Below are positions 45,679 to 56,327 of a stretch of DNA of 64,000 nucleotides, piece after piece. The notes under the pieces were generated by a model that made no database searches, was not told the origin of the DNA, and saw nothing but the letters and a program-made list of their open reading frames with translations. Both the position numbers and the translations under genes were made by a program. Numbering within the stretch: position 1 is the first letter of the stretch; every line of letters begins with the position of its first letter. Source of the stretch: Globisporangium splendens (lineage: Eukaryota; Oomycota; Peronosporomycetes; Pythiales; Pythiaceae); NCBI GenBank assembly GCA_006386115.1, contig VFIW01000041.1, positions 186,001 to 250,000 on the forward strand, read 5' to 3'.

Positions 45679-46905
45679 TCACTGGAGTGGCTTCATGGCT
45701 TCAAAGTCGGGCTGGCCGTACACTTTCTTGCCCGCGCCGGTACAATTCACAATCACCTCGATAGCGTATTCGCGCATCTTGGCTTCGTACGCAGCAGTCG
45801 CTTCAATGCCCACTCCGTGCTCAAGAAAACACCGGAGTAGCACGCTAGCATCCTGAAGTGCAGTGTTGGCGCCGACCCCCCCAGGGGTCATGGCGTGGAT
45901 CGCATCGCCCACCAGCGTCACTTGCGATGGTTCCCATTGCGTCATCTTTGGTGACATGGTCGAGACGCTGATAAACGAAGCCAGCGTGCTCTCTTGGTGT
46001 TCCAAGAGTGCACGAATGTTCGGGTGCCACTTGGACGTCACCTGGAGCGAAAGACGTGCGACTTCGTCAGTATCGAGCTCGAAAAGCTCCGAATCAGTGC
46101 GAGCCTCATCGGTAGCTTGGAAGATACCCGATCGACCGATGAGCACCCAGTAGACATAGTCTTTGCAGTCGGGGAGGTGGTCTGCGACGTCCATCGGGTT
46201 ACCCTGGTGAAAGCGAATGGGCTCGAGGAAGAGCGACATGTGCGGATCCTTGCTGGTAATCAGAGTCGTGCTGGAGATCATGGGAGACGGGAGCACAGCT
46301 TCGATTTCAGGCGTGAGCATCGTCTTCCCGTAGATCGCGCGTCCATCCGTATCGAGTAGCTGGGTGTGCTCTGGAATGTACTGCTTCCGAACTCGCGAGT
46401 GAGATCCATCCGCACCGACAAGCACAGTGCCGGTTGCGTGTTCGCCGTTCTCAAACGTGATCTGGACGCGGCCGTAGGTAGGAGAATGGATATTGTAGGT
46501 CACGAAGATGAACCTAAATATACCTCACCTTATGAAGATAAAGATAAAGACCTGGATGCGGCCATCCGGCAAGACTGAGTACTCCTTGAACGCCATTCCG
46601 AAGCGAAGTTCCTGCTCATTCAGACCTGCGAGCAGCACAGAGCGTAGCACAAGCCGATCGGCTGTGAACACACGACTCGCATCTTGGCCACGCGTCCACG
46701 CTGGTGTCGGTGGTGCTGGCGGCGATCCCCACTTTGGTCCGATGGCGGTGGTCCTTGACCGTGACTAGACTTCACGGGTTCCGCAGTGATTGGATCATGG
46801 AAACTGAAGCCAGGCTTGAATTCTGCAGTGGAGCTGTGATACAACTCGAGGAGTGAAGGAGGCTGTCGGTGATGTTTGAACCCACTCCAAGTCTGTCAGA
46901 ATGAT
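45679..46905 (-). pseudogene. 5'-truncated FAD-dependent monooxygenase paralog with an extra intron
   Basis: This is the C-terminal two-thirds of an aromatic-ring-hydroxylase-type flavoprotein, closely related to the intact gene at 47345. It contains VLVGADGSHSRVRKQYIPEH, STMSPKMTQWEPSQVTLVGD (GD motif) and HAMTPGGVGANTALQDA. The FAD-binding GGGIGG N-terminus is absent. Homology fades out near 46905 (SLLELYHSSTAEFKPGFSF), next to an inverted-repeat element at 46984. A frame change near 46750 could be a 44-nt GT-AG intron or a lesion. A 90-nt GT-AG interruption at 46551-46462 splits DGRIQ from ITFENG. It contains an in-frame TGA and is flanked by near-identical 12-mers, while the intact paralog has no intron there. 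Without the Rossmann segment the product cannot bind FAD normally. Confidence 0.75.
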
Positions 46906-46983
46906 GGTCAATTGTGCGTCAACATGATATCCACTTCTCAGGATTACGCGATTGCACCAGTGGTGCATATTTATGGCAATACT

Positions 46984-47142
46984 GCAGCTCCTAGTTGCAA
47001 AGTGCGGAAATGATGGGCTTTGGGTGCTTGGGAAGACTTCCAGCGAGTCGTTTGAGTGTTTTTATCGAACCAAATGACTCGCTGAAAGCACCCAAAGTCC
47101 ATCATTTCCGTATTTTGTCAATGTAGAAGCATGAGGAGCTGC
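46984..47142. repeat. inverted repeat / MITE-like hairpin
   Basis: The core arms, starting CGGAAATGATGGGCTTTGGG at 47005, are mirrored by the complement ending at 47110. They share CGGAAATGATGGRCTTTGGG, GTGCTT and CAGCGAGTCRTTT, with a small bulge on the left and a loop of about 20 nt. A further matched block (GCAGCTCCT, 46984-46992 and 47134-47142) lies outside. No ORF is present. This may be a miniature transposable element or a hairpin RNA source. Confidence 0.8.
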
Positions 47143-47344
47143 GTACACTTTCTCATCAATTGCCATCCGAAGTCCTGGTACGTGCGCAGACTCGCGCCAG
47201 AGCGTCAATGCGAACAATAGAAAAACAAGAGCCGCTTCCACTTCACGGCTTCAAAAAGAGGATTTTTAAATTTCTCACGCACCGACGAACATATACACTA
47301 ATAAAAAGAGAGCAACTCGCTGCCAGAAAGCACCTTCTGGCTGC

Positions 47345-48829
47345 TTAGTACACGACTGCGCGCATCTGCTCGACAGGCGGGAGGTCGAACATCTGCTTCC
47401 CGGCGGCGATGCTCACGTTGATGCCTTCGCGTCCGTATTCACGCATCCGTCGCTCGTAACTCGCGATGGCGTCGACGCCGACGCCGTATTCCTTGAAGTA
47501 TTTCACGAGAATGCGTGCATCCTGGAGCGCGGTGTTGCAGCCAATACCAGCTGGCGTCATGGTGTGCACAGCGTCGCCGATGAGCGTCACGGTCGACGGC
47601 TGCCAGATCCGCAGGTCGGGTGACATGGTCGAGATGCGTAGGAACGAGCACCACTCTGGGGATTGGCCCTCAATGATCTGACGCACCTTCGGCGACCAGT
47701 GCTTGGTCATCTCGCACGAGAGCTCCGCGACTTCAGCTGGACTCATCGAGAAGAGATCCTGGACCGAGATGTCGTCCGAGACGTGGAAATGCTGCGCGCG
47801 TGCGATGAGCACCCAGCAAATGTACTCTTGCAAGTCTGGGAGCCCCGACGTTGCCAAGGACGTGTACTCTCGCAGACTGACTTGCGTCGAGCATCGCGGC
47901 TCCATGACCAGCGACATCATGGGCTTGTGGCTCGTGACCAACGTCGTGCTCTCGGTCGAGAAGAACGCTTCAATCTCGGGTGTGATCGGCGTCTTGCCGT
48001 AGATGGCACCACTGTCAGTATCAAGAAGCGTCGCGGCGCGAGGGATGTACTGTCGGCGCACACGCGATGTCGTGCCATCCGCTCCGATCAGCACGCTGCC
48101 TTCCACAGTTCGCCCATTCTCAAACGAGACTTGCACGCGTCCGTTCGGGAGCACATCGTATCGCCTGAACGCGTGGCCGTACTGCAATTCGTACTCGTTC
48201 AGATCCATGAGCAGCAGCGAGCGCAGCATCGCGCGATCGGCACTGAAGACGTTGCTGACGCTGGTCGTCTTGTGGCTGAAGGCAACATTCGCAGGCGCGG
48301 GGCCGCCAGTTTCGGCGTCCATGTACTTGAACTCGGGCAAGAAGTGGCCAGTCGAGCGCAAAAAGACCTCGAAGTTGTCGGGCGAGAGGTTCGCCTTCAG
48401 CGCTTCGTAGCCAGAGCTGTTGATGCGCAGGCGATACCCTTGCGTGCGGTAGTTCGGAGTCGGGTCGCGCTCAAAGACCGTGAACGGGATCCCATTCTTC
48501 TTGAGGCCCTGCGCGAGACAGAGACCGCCGATGCCGCCTCCGACGATGATGACGTGCGTGCGCTGCTCTCGGCTCATGTACTGGTGGCTGTACGGATTGC
48601 CCATGTACGCGCTCGTGAAGCTCGTCTCGCGACCGCTCGAGTTGCTGTGACTGAGGCTCGAGCGGGACGACGACGGCTTGTGGTGCTGTCTGCGCTGGTC
48701 GTCTTGCGGGATGCCGATCTTGGCCTTGATCCAGCGGATCATCTTGCGGCGCTTGGACTCGTCCGTCGAGTCGCGCGTCTGGCGCTGCTCATAGTATGTG
48801 GCGTGCGTGTTCTCGTGCTTGCGGCCCAT
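47345..48829 (-). CDS. FAD-dependent monooxygenase (salicylate-hydroxylase-like)
   Basis: This is a single-component flavin monooxygenase of the FAD_binding_3 type, which uses NAD(P)H and O2 to hydroxylate or epoxidise small substrates. Substrate is unknown. It is a single exon of 494 aa from ATG 48829; the frame extends slightly upstream without an ATG. A basic, Ser-rich N-terminal extension of about 90 residues (KRRKMIRWIKAKIG) precedes the Rossmann motif HVIIVGGGIGGLCLAQGL and FERDPTP. SVLIGADGTTSRVR then VTLIGDAVHTMTPAGIGCN supply the second FAD contact (DG and GD motifs). The C-terminus (KYFKEYGVGVDAIASYERRM) matches the family. The N-terminal extension is unusual and could target or tether the enzyme. 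A truncated copy lies 0.4 kb downstream in the same orientation. Confidence 0.92.
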   Translation of the reverse strand: MGRKHENTHATYYEQRQTRDSTDESKRRKMIRWIKAKIGIPQDDQRRQHHKPSSSRSSLSHSNSSGRETSFTSAYMGNPYSHQYMSREQRTHVIIVGGGIGGLCLAQGLKKNGIPFTVFERDPTPNYRTQGYRLRINSSGYEALKANLSPDNFEVFLRSTGHFLPEFKYMDAETGGPAPANVAFSHKTTSVSNVFSADRAMLRSLLLMDLNEYELQYGHAFRRYDVLPNGRVQVSFENGRTVEGSVLIGADGTTSRVRRQYIPRAATLLDTDSGAIYGKTPITPEIEAFFSTESTTLVTSHKPMMSLVMEPRCSTQVSLREYTSLATSGLPDLQEYICWVLIARAQHFHVSDDISVQDLFSMSPAEVAELSCEMTKHWSPKVRQIIEGQSPEWCSFLRISTMSPDLRIWQPSTVTLIGDAVHTMTPAGIGCNTALQDARILVKYFKEYGVGVDAIASYERRMREYGREGINVSIAAGKQMFDLPPVEQMRAVVY

Positions 48830-51800
48830 CGTTGTGGCTGGTGCTGCAATCAAACACTAAGATGGCAGGAGGCTTGTGTTGGCAAGCGTCAATGCTTCTC
48901 TGGTGGCAGACTGGATGGATCTGGGGATCAGACAAAGTGTCTGCGTCGCTCTTGGACAGCAAGTGCAGAAATGAGCTCCTGAAGGGTGGATGTGAGCGTG
49001 AGGTCCTTCCTCTACGAGCCGCTGGCTGACAGACAGGCAGGCAGCGCCTTGGCTTTTACACAGAGAGCTCGCTCGTCTGTGAAAGAAAAAATGCGCTGGT
49101 CGCATGGTCATGCAACGCGGCGACTCGGCTCTTTCTTTCTTTCCACATAATCGCACCAAGTGCCAGCGCTCGCTCGAAGTGGAACAAAAGGTAACGGAGA
49201 GGGTTCAACCTTTCTGACTCGAGACCGAATCCGATGTAACCTACGACGCAGACACGCCAGTGGACTCTTTTTAATACCTATTAACTTGTCAACTTGCGAT
49301 AGTCGTGCAGCTAAATAGTGATTATAGGATTCCTAAAAGCCTGCTTATATATAATAATGAAAACGCGAGGTTGAGGATTTTATGTTCCAGTGACTCTCCA
49401 CCTTTCATTTCTGATACTTGTGGATGGAGATGGACGCTTTGGCTGTGTGAAGGACTCTTTACAATTGATATCCTGCTCAACTGATGGATAGCCGCAATCG
49501 GAGGTTCCAAGTCGCCTGTCACGCTGTTGCGTTCAATATTATCCAACAAGTCTCGATCGAGTCTCGCGCGATTGCTGTTGTAATCGTGCTGTTATGAATA
49601 CTGTCATCATCCCTTCTCGATTGCTGCAACTTGGCATCAAATATGCAATTTTAGGCGCGTAAGACTCGACGGTTCCAAGTAAAAGCCATCCATGTCTGCA
49701 AAAGCGTACAAAAGCAGCAAGGCGACTTGGCGGCTGCTGCTGGTTGGCAGGCAGAAGAGATCGCTCTTTATCAACACGCATCCACACCCACTTTGCAAAC
49801 TTCACAATCAAATCCGCTCTTCTTTCTCTGTTTCCGTGGAAGAACACCTACCCGACGCCTTCGTACAGTAACGTGGTGCAGTCATAGGCTGATCTGTTGC
49901 AAGCAGTTCATCACATCGAAACAGATTCTGGAGAGCACCGAAAGTTTCAAGCAAGGCAGATCTATGGAAAGTCTCCAAACTGGACCCGCGTGAGTCAATC
50001 GAGCAGCGCAGAGAGCAAAACAGGCGGCACAAAGACGTTGTGCCACTTCTCCATCCAGACATACAGCGAGTCTGACGTCGACACCACGTCCGTTCGAATG
50101 GAAGCGGTGCGTCAAAGTAAAAGAGTCCCATTTGGCACGCAGTTTCTTCCACGTTTTCATCACTTTCGCTACGATGAGTGAACCCATTTCATCACTATCC
50201 CTGAGACATTTCCCACTGAAAATGTATTGCAACGACGCCTTCAAGTCGGCGCTCTCACTTTTCGACATTGCGTGTGCTTGGCACCAGGAGCATTCGCGGC
50301 CACAGCAAGATGAGTATCTAAATGCTTAGTCTCTGACACGATACAAGTGCGTGGTACGGTTTCGAGACACAAAGATATGCATCACATTTCAGGAGTTGGT
50401 TGGCGCGAAATTATCACGTCTCCGGCGTGTCTCTTCGTGTCATAGAGCGCATGTGTACAAATGTATTGAATAAACACATACACACACAGCAGGCTTGGTC
50501 GCCATGGATACACATCGTTCGGTATGCGCGGATGATTCAACCAGAGAGAGCGATGCAGTTCAAGTCTGCTGGAACGTCAAGCCGCGTGCCCAGTTTTGGC
50601 CAGACGAGAGCGCCCGTCTCGCCTCTATGCTGACGAAACATATCGTTCTCGTAGGAGTAGGCAGCAATGGCATAACGGACTCGGGCATCCAAGTATTGTA
50701 CGCAGATAATGTGCTGTTGTCGTAAGTAACGCGGTGCTTTCTCACACACTCGAGCATTGCCTTGACTGGTGTCAGCCAAGGCAACAGTATGTGTATGTGG
50801 TAATCAATCGCGTTTCCTCGTCGCATTCAAGTTGGAAGGAGTTCCGGTCGGCCAGAGTTTGAATTCATCAGGCAGTTTGTACGGAACGATGTATGCCATT
50901 ATCTATCCCGTGTGACGTGATGGTCACTTGATATGCTACTTCTACCTCATCATGCGATGAGTTTCATGTCTTTTGTTCAGTTGTGGTGGATTTACTTGTG
51001 TAGATTCAGGATATCTCGTCCACTTTTGACGTGGCATAATATACCTCATTTCAGCTCGATTTGTCGTGAAGATGTGAAATAGTTTGAGCGATCAGAAGTA
51101 AACTCAACTTCCCGCATCGCGATCTCGGTTGTTTTGACATTGGACAGAATGCTTTGCAGTGGAGTTGCCTTCGAGATGGCGCAAAGGTGTGGATGCAAGC
51201 GGCAATGCAGTCACGTCTGTTTGCATTGGCGAGTGGATTCCGAAATGAGGTGAGAGGTATTTCGCTGACAGTCACCTCGCAGGAGTCACTCTGTCTGACC
51301 TCGTCGAGCAGAAGGCATTCGACGAGAAGAAGCAGCCATTGGAAGGAGATTCGATGATTGAAGCGGGTGGCCCCATAAAAGAAGGATGCGTTTCTTGCGG
51401 AAGTGCCGAAGCGACAGTTTGTTATGCCTGAAGTTCTCGATCGGCAGCGTGCTTTTTTGCGCCACGTGTTGGTGGATGCCCCATCAGCAACATCCACGCG
51501 AAGCAGTGTGGATGCCCATTACTCGCGTCGAATCTCGAGATAGATGCCTTCAGCTTTGAAGAGAAAATCTATGCTTTCATTTTTTGGTCAAGAACGCATC
51601 ACATCGAAAAAACGAATAGTTTGGTGCGCTTGTAGCGAAATTGAGCGGAGCATTTGGTTTTGCGAACGAAGGCAACAACTGCATGTCATGCTTTTAGTTT
51701 GTCTTCGGAGCTTCTTCAGCTTACCACGCGACAATAGGCTTAGGCTGATTTTTTGTTAGATTGCCTTGTGCTCCATCTAGTTGCATACATCAAATACTAA

Positions 51801-51877
51801 GTTGCCACATCTGCGAGCGCCTTGTTTACTCACGACAAGCCACTGCACTGTTTTTGTGTTGCTTTCGTATAGTTTCA
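48830..51877. other. large intergenic region, monooxygenase to ankyrin gene
   Basis: About 3 kb with only short ORFs. The longest are 49882-50268 and 51051-51497 (minus); both lack recognisable domains and consistent coding character. No repeats or RNA genes were recognised. Confidence 0.45.
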
Positions 51878-54004
51878 TCAAATGATGAACTCCTCAATAA
51901 ATCTCTCAAACATAGAATGTCGGTTCCAATACGTCTCTTGTACATCAGTCATCTCGCCAATGTCCTCAAGACCAAACAAATCCTTCTTCGGAGGCAGAGC
52001 GCCATTCACTAGCAGGAAATCCAGTACTTCACTGTGTTCGTGGCAACGAGCGACGTCGGTAGGCGTATAGCCAAAGGTGCTTGCATGATTGACGTCGGCT
52101 TTGAGATCCTCCACCAGCAAGTCGACAATAAGGAAGTTACCTCGTTCAGCTGCGAAGTACAAGGCAGTCTCGCTGCAGTCCGTCACACCCTCTATCTCGG
52201 CGCCATTTGCACAGAGGTAATCCAAAATATCGAATTCGCCGCACATGGCTGCAACAATAAGCGGTGTTACGGTGAAATCCCACTCCCCATCGCTTCTTGT
52301 CCTGAACGGTGCGTTTACGTTCGCGCCAAAGCCAACCAAAATGTCGATGACATCAAAACGCTGCCGAACGATCGCCAGACACAGCGTACTGGAGCTTTCT
52401 TGTAAAGTCGTTCCAACATCCGCATTGTGGGCCAGCAGCACGCGAACAATATTCGGGCACGACACCGAGAGATCCAATACCGTTAAGCCATCCTGCATCA
52501 CAAGATTTGGATTTGCTGCATGCTCTTCCAACAGGTATTCCACGATATCTAAGTTGCCAGTTCGTGCAGCCATGTGAAGCGCAGTGCGGCCTGCCGTATC
52601 TGCGTAATTCACGTCCGCCCCATTCTCACAGAGACATTGAATGGCATCGTAGTTGCCCCACATTGCCGCATGAAGCAATGCTGAGGATCTCGTCCCTTCG
52701 ATTGGCGCTCCTTTCGAGAGGAACAACTTGATCAAATCAAGATGTCCTCGATGAGCTGCAGCCGAAAGGAGCGTATTGCCGAACTCGCCCTCAAAGTTAC
52801 TGGGAAGTATCTGCAGCAAAAAGTCGACAATTTCCATACTTCCTTTCAGAACGGCCACTTCGAGAGGTGTGACGTTCTCCGATGTCGCAGAAACACTGAA
52901 AACTTCCACAGGGTCTTCACAAATGCGAGCAGCAAACTCGAACAAACGCAAGCTGCCGACCCTCGCCATGGCATGAACTGCTGTAAAACCGTCTGGAGGC
53001 ACCCCTTTTTTGAGATCAGCACCCGCAGTCATCAGGAACTCAGCGATCTCTAGCATCTCTGACTCGATAGCATAGTACAACACTGATTTCCCATATACAT
53101 CCGCAGCATTTACGTCGGCTCCATATTTGAGAAAAAGCTCGGCAATTTCAGCATTCTTGTATCTAATCGAGCCAAACAGGCTCTCGGAGAGCACTGAGCG
53201 ATCGAAATCGCCTTGCTCCAAAACAAACTTAACTGTAGAAGCGTGACCCCCGCGAGCGGCGTGATGAAGGAGATCAAACTTGTTGCCTTCTTCGTCGAAC
53301 TCGCCAATTTGCTGCTCCACTAAATATTGCAGCAACAATAGATTTCCCGCGAACGCAGCACCTGAGCGTACACCCATCCCCGCCCATGTTTTCTTCTTCG
53401 GGTTTGCTCCCGCGGCGATTAGATACTTCACGACAGAAAAGTGGCCGTTTGCTGCGGCAGCGATCAACGCGGTCTCATTCCCGTAACTTGATTCCTCAAC
53501 GTCGACGTCATTCTCAACCAGCCATTGCACAGTTCGCAGATGACCACCACGCGACGCCAGATTCAGTAGCGACAAATGTCGTGCTGGCGAGTCCCCTGAG
53601 CTGATAATCTGTGCGCCACGTGATACCAAGAATTGCGCGATCTCGAGGTGACCAAACTTGCACGCGACAGCGAGCGGCGTCAGCCCGCTCGGTTCGCGAG
53701 TCTTGACATCCGCTCCCTTTTCCACAAGGTACTGCACAACCGCTAGTCTGCCCGCTTCAACAGCACAGTGAAAGATCCCGGGCTCCACACTCGAAGTCTC
53801 ATCGGCGAGGAGATGGAGCACACCGAGGAGCTTGACCGCGTTCAAACTGGGCGTGCGGAGCTCCTCGCGAAGCTCCTCAATCACGCGCTGCAGGAATTGC
53901 ACACTCTCTATAGTCGCCTCTGCTGCTCTTGCTCTGGTGCTGGCGCTGCGCGTGGTGACGTCAGGAGGATCGATTCGGCATTTCTTGCGTACGCGGCGCC
54001 CCAT
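51878..54004 (-). CDS. ankyrin-repeat protein, 708 aa
   Basis: This is an intronless ORF of 708 residues made almost entirely of ankyrin repeats (about sixteen units of 33 residues), a protein-interaction scaffold. It starts MGRRVRKKCRIDPPD, a basic, possibly nuclear-targeting segment. A short helical region (VQFLQRVIEELREELR) follows, then repeats such as GLTPLAVACKFGHLEIAQFL, NETALIAAAANGHFSVVKYL and GRTALHMAARTGNLDIVEYL. Others are SALLHAAMWGNYDAIQCL and EIEGVTDCSETALYFAAERG. The C-terminus is short and acidic (FERFIEEFII). No enzymatic domain is attached. A related but broken ankyrin gene starts 250 bp away in the opposite direction. Partners are unknown. Confidence 0.9.
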   Translation of the reverse strand: MGRRVRKKCRIDPPDVTTRSASTRARAAEATIESVQFLQRVIEELREELRTPSLNAVKLLGVLHLLADETSSVEPGIFHCAVEAGRLAVVQYLVEKGADVKTREPSGLTPLAVACKFGHLEIAQFLVSRGAQIISSGDSPARHLSLLNLASRGGHLRTVQWLVENDVDVEESSYGNETALIAAAANGHFSVVKYLIAAGANPKKKTWAGMGVRSGAAFAGNLLLLQYLVEQQIGEFDEEGNKFDLLHHAARGGHASTVKFVLEQGDFDRSVLSESLFGSIRYKNAEIAELFLKYGADVNAADVYGKSVLYYAIESEMLEIAEFLMTAGADLKKGVPPDGFTAVHAMARVGSLRLFEFAARICEDPVEVFSVSATSENVTPLEVAVLKGSMEIVDFLLQILPSNFEGEFGNTLLSAAAHRGHLDLIKLFLSKGAPIEGTRSSALLHAAMWGNYDAIQCLCENGADVNYADTAGRTALHMAARTGNLDIVEYLLEEHAANPNLVMQDGLTVLDLSVSCPNIVRVLLAHNADVGTTLQESSSTLCLAIVRQRFDVIDILVGFGANVNAPFRTRSDGEWDFTVTPLIVAAMCGEFDILDYLCANGAEIEGVTDCSETALYFAAERGNFLIVDLLVEDLKADVNHASTFGYTPTDVARCHEHSEVLDFLLVNGALPPKKDLFGLEDIGEMTDVQETYWNRHSMFERFIEEFII

Positions 54005-54250
54005 GTTGCTTTTCTTGTCGCTTTGTGCATTTCCTTGACTGCTAAAACGATCTGTTCGAGCATCAAACTAAAATAGCGCATTAGGATTGGCAGAAATAAA
54101 ACTGTTTTATTTCAGTACATGTTGCATTACAGCACCGGTCTTTTATTTTAAATTTGTAAAGTTGCTGCACAGGCTGGTTCACGTTGCGTCAGTGCAGCAC
54201 AAGCTTTTTTGGAGTCTGGACACTGCTCAAGCTGCTCTCAGAACGCGAGA
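54005..54250. promoter_or_regulatory. bidirectional promoter region of ankyrin pair
   Basis: These 246 bp separate the divergent starts of the intact and decayed ankyrin genes. No consensus element was recognised. Confidence 0.4.
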
Positions 54251-55942
54251 ATGGCCGAATCTCGAACGCCGACGGCAGGAAAGCAGCCCGCGCACGACGC
54301 CGACAGCTTCGCCAATGCTGTTACCCAAGAAGCATACGATTCTGGCGACGATGAAGCGCTCTATACACGATTAATCGTATGTCTCCCTTGATTGCTGCGT
54401 GCCAGAGCGGACATCTCAACATCGTGGAGTGGCTGGTGCAGGATGGCGCGGATGTGGACGACCCAGATCGATTCAGCAATACTCCGTTGATGGTGGCAGC
54501 CCAGCTCGGGTATCTGCAGATTGTCAAGTACTTGGTGTCAGTGGGTGCAGATCGAACTTGCTAGAAGGGGTGTGGTGAAGGTGCATTCTACTTGTGTTCT
54601 GCTGCTGGCAATTTCGCGATTGTGCTGTACTTTGTGGAGCTCGGCTCACTTCCGAGGAGCAGGATCCGCTGCCCTGTCAATGCGTTGACAGGCGCAGTCG
54701 AGGGGGGTCATGCTAAAATTGTCGAGTACATTCTTCACCACGTTCAAGATGCAACACAAACTGATATCAACAACAGCCTATTCAGCGTTGTGCAGTCCGG
54801 TTATGTCGACGTTTCAGAGCTGCTGCTGAAGCACGGTGCAGATGTGACATCGGAGATCCGTGTGGCGGTACACTGTTTAGCTATGGAGCAGAATACGGAA
54901 ATTTGGAAATGGTAGAGTTTTGGCGCGTCACGGAGCAGACGTGATGGGGTCAAGGATGCCGAGAGGTGAGGGGGCAGTTCAAGCGATGATGAAAGCTGAA
55001 AGAACTGATTTGCTACAGGCTATATACAGCCTCAGAGGTGACGAAATCGACTTTCGCTTTGCTTACCCGCCAAGCAGTTATACACCGCTTCATACTGCAG
55101 CTAGCTCGGGAAACGTTGGTCTTGTTGCATTCCTAACAAAGCTCAATATCGCCGTCGACCCTTTGAGTGTTAACGAGGAAACTCCGTTGATGCTTGTTGC
55201 CCAGAATGGACATTTTGAAGTCGTGAAAGTCTTGGTGGTAGCTGGCGCCGACATCGATTTGCACGATTATGCCAATATGACAGCACTATTTACGCAGCAA
55301 GTGAAGACCATGTTGGGATGGTCGATTTTCTGATGAAGCGTGGGGCGATTACTCGAGCGGAGAGAGGTGACAGAAGTGCGGCCATTGAACTGGTCGGTTG
55401 GAAGTTCTCCAACTCTTAATGGAAGCCTGGGAAATAGTTCTCGATTATTTCGATGTGGGAGATTCTGTGAATTGTGGACACGTACATATCGTTCGTTATC
55501 TGCTTTCCCGAGGCGCATATGAAGACAACCAGCTTGACGCATCTTATCACCAAATCTGCGAGGCATGGAGGTATCGAGGCGATTTAACTTTTGGTGGCGA
55601 ATGGAGCTGACGTTAACGCGTACTAGGAACGGGCATTTGTCTATTGTGAAGTACTTGATGTTTGATCAATCTGCGAACTTCGAGCGTGTCAATCGATTCG
55701 GCTTTACAGTGATGGATATGGCAAACTGTTTGTCGTACAAAGCCGAGCTTATCCAGTTCTTGATCGAACAAGGCGTGAGTCCTCCAACGACAACGATAAT
55801 GAGCCAACCTACTGCCCATGAGCTCAGGCGCAGGGTACATCGAGCGCGCATGACCGAGCATCAGCGACAAAATATTGGGTTTTGGGAGCGCGAAGATGTA
55901 TTTACATCCCGTGTTCTCGTTCGTCCCGATCCAATACCTTGA
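54251..55942 (+). pseudogene. ankyrin-repeat gene, multiply frameshifted
   Basis: Ankyrin-repeat coding sequence is spread over at least five short frames. It starts MAESRTPTAGKQPAHDADSF (54251). Then follow SPLIAACQSGHLNIVEWLVQ (54382), an ankyrin-like segment at 54592-54915, SYTPLHTAASSGNVGLVAFL (within 54920-55333), and NGHLSIVKYLMFDQ to the end at 55942. Each frame ends in a stop while homologous repeats resume in another frame, and no GT-AG introns fit the switches. An intact relative lies head-to-head at 54004-51878. A LINE element begins a few hundred bases downstream. Confidence 0.85.
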
Positions 55943-56327
55943 GTGTGCCGTCCCATCTCACCAAGCGACTCGACTCTCCAACAGAGCAGACAATCTTCCA
56001 ACATCAAGTCGAGTTTGCTCTGCAGTATTTAAATCAAGCAAGTGTTCAAATTGCACCTTGCATATGATACCGTAGAATCACATCGTACCTGCCCACACTC
56101 CCGTCAGGTCAATCAACGCCGTCTACGTTCACCTTGAATATTGGCATTTTTTCACTCAACTAGAGCCTGCGCAAGTTGCTCCCAGCACTCGAAACTTCAC
56201 CCACTCATTGTGAAATTTGCGGTCTACCCCACAGATTACGCAATACCAAGCCCCAAGACTCAAGCAAGAACCAATCAAGAGCCAGCGTCCCATCCTCAGT
56301 AACCAGCTGTTTTCGGAGTTTCGACCA
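55943..56327. other. probable 5' UTR of LINE / boundary region
   Basis: This lies between the ankyrin pseudogene and LINE ORF1. The frame of ORF1 is open back to about 56217 without an ATG. The exact 5' end of the element cannot be seen here. Confidence 0.4.

Noticed and set aside
47663..48982. Plus-strand ORF of 439 codons opposite the monooxygenase
   Set aside because: It is an antisense shadow with low-complexity Arg/Val/Ala sequence.
49882..50268. Minus-strand ORF of 128 codons
   Set aside because: It has no recognisable features; the overlapping ORFs in other frames are equally plausible.
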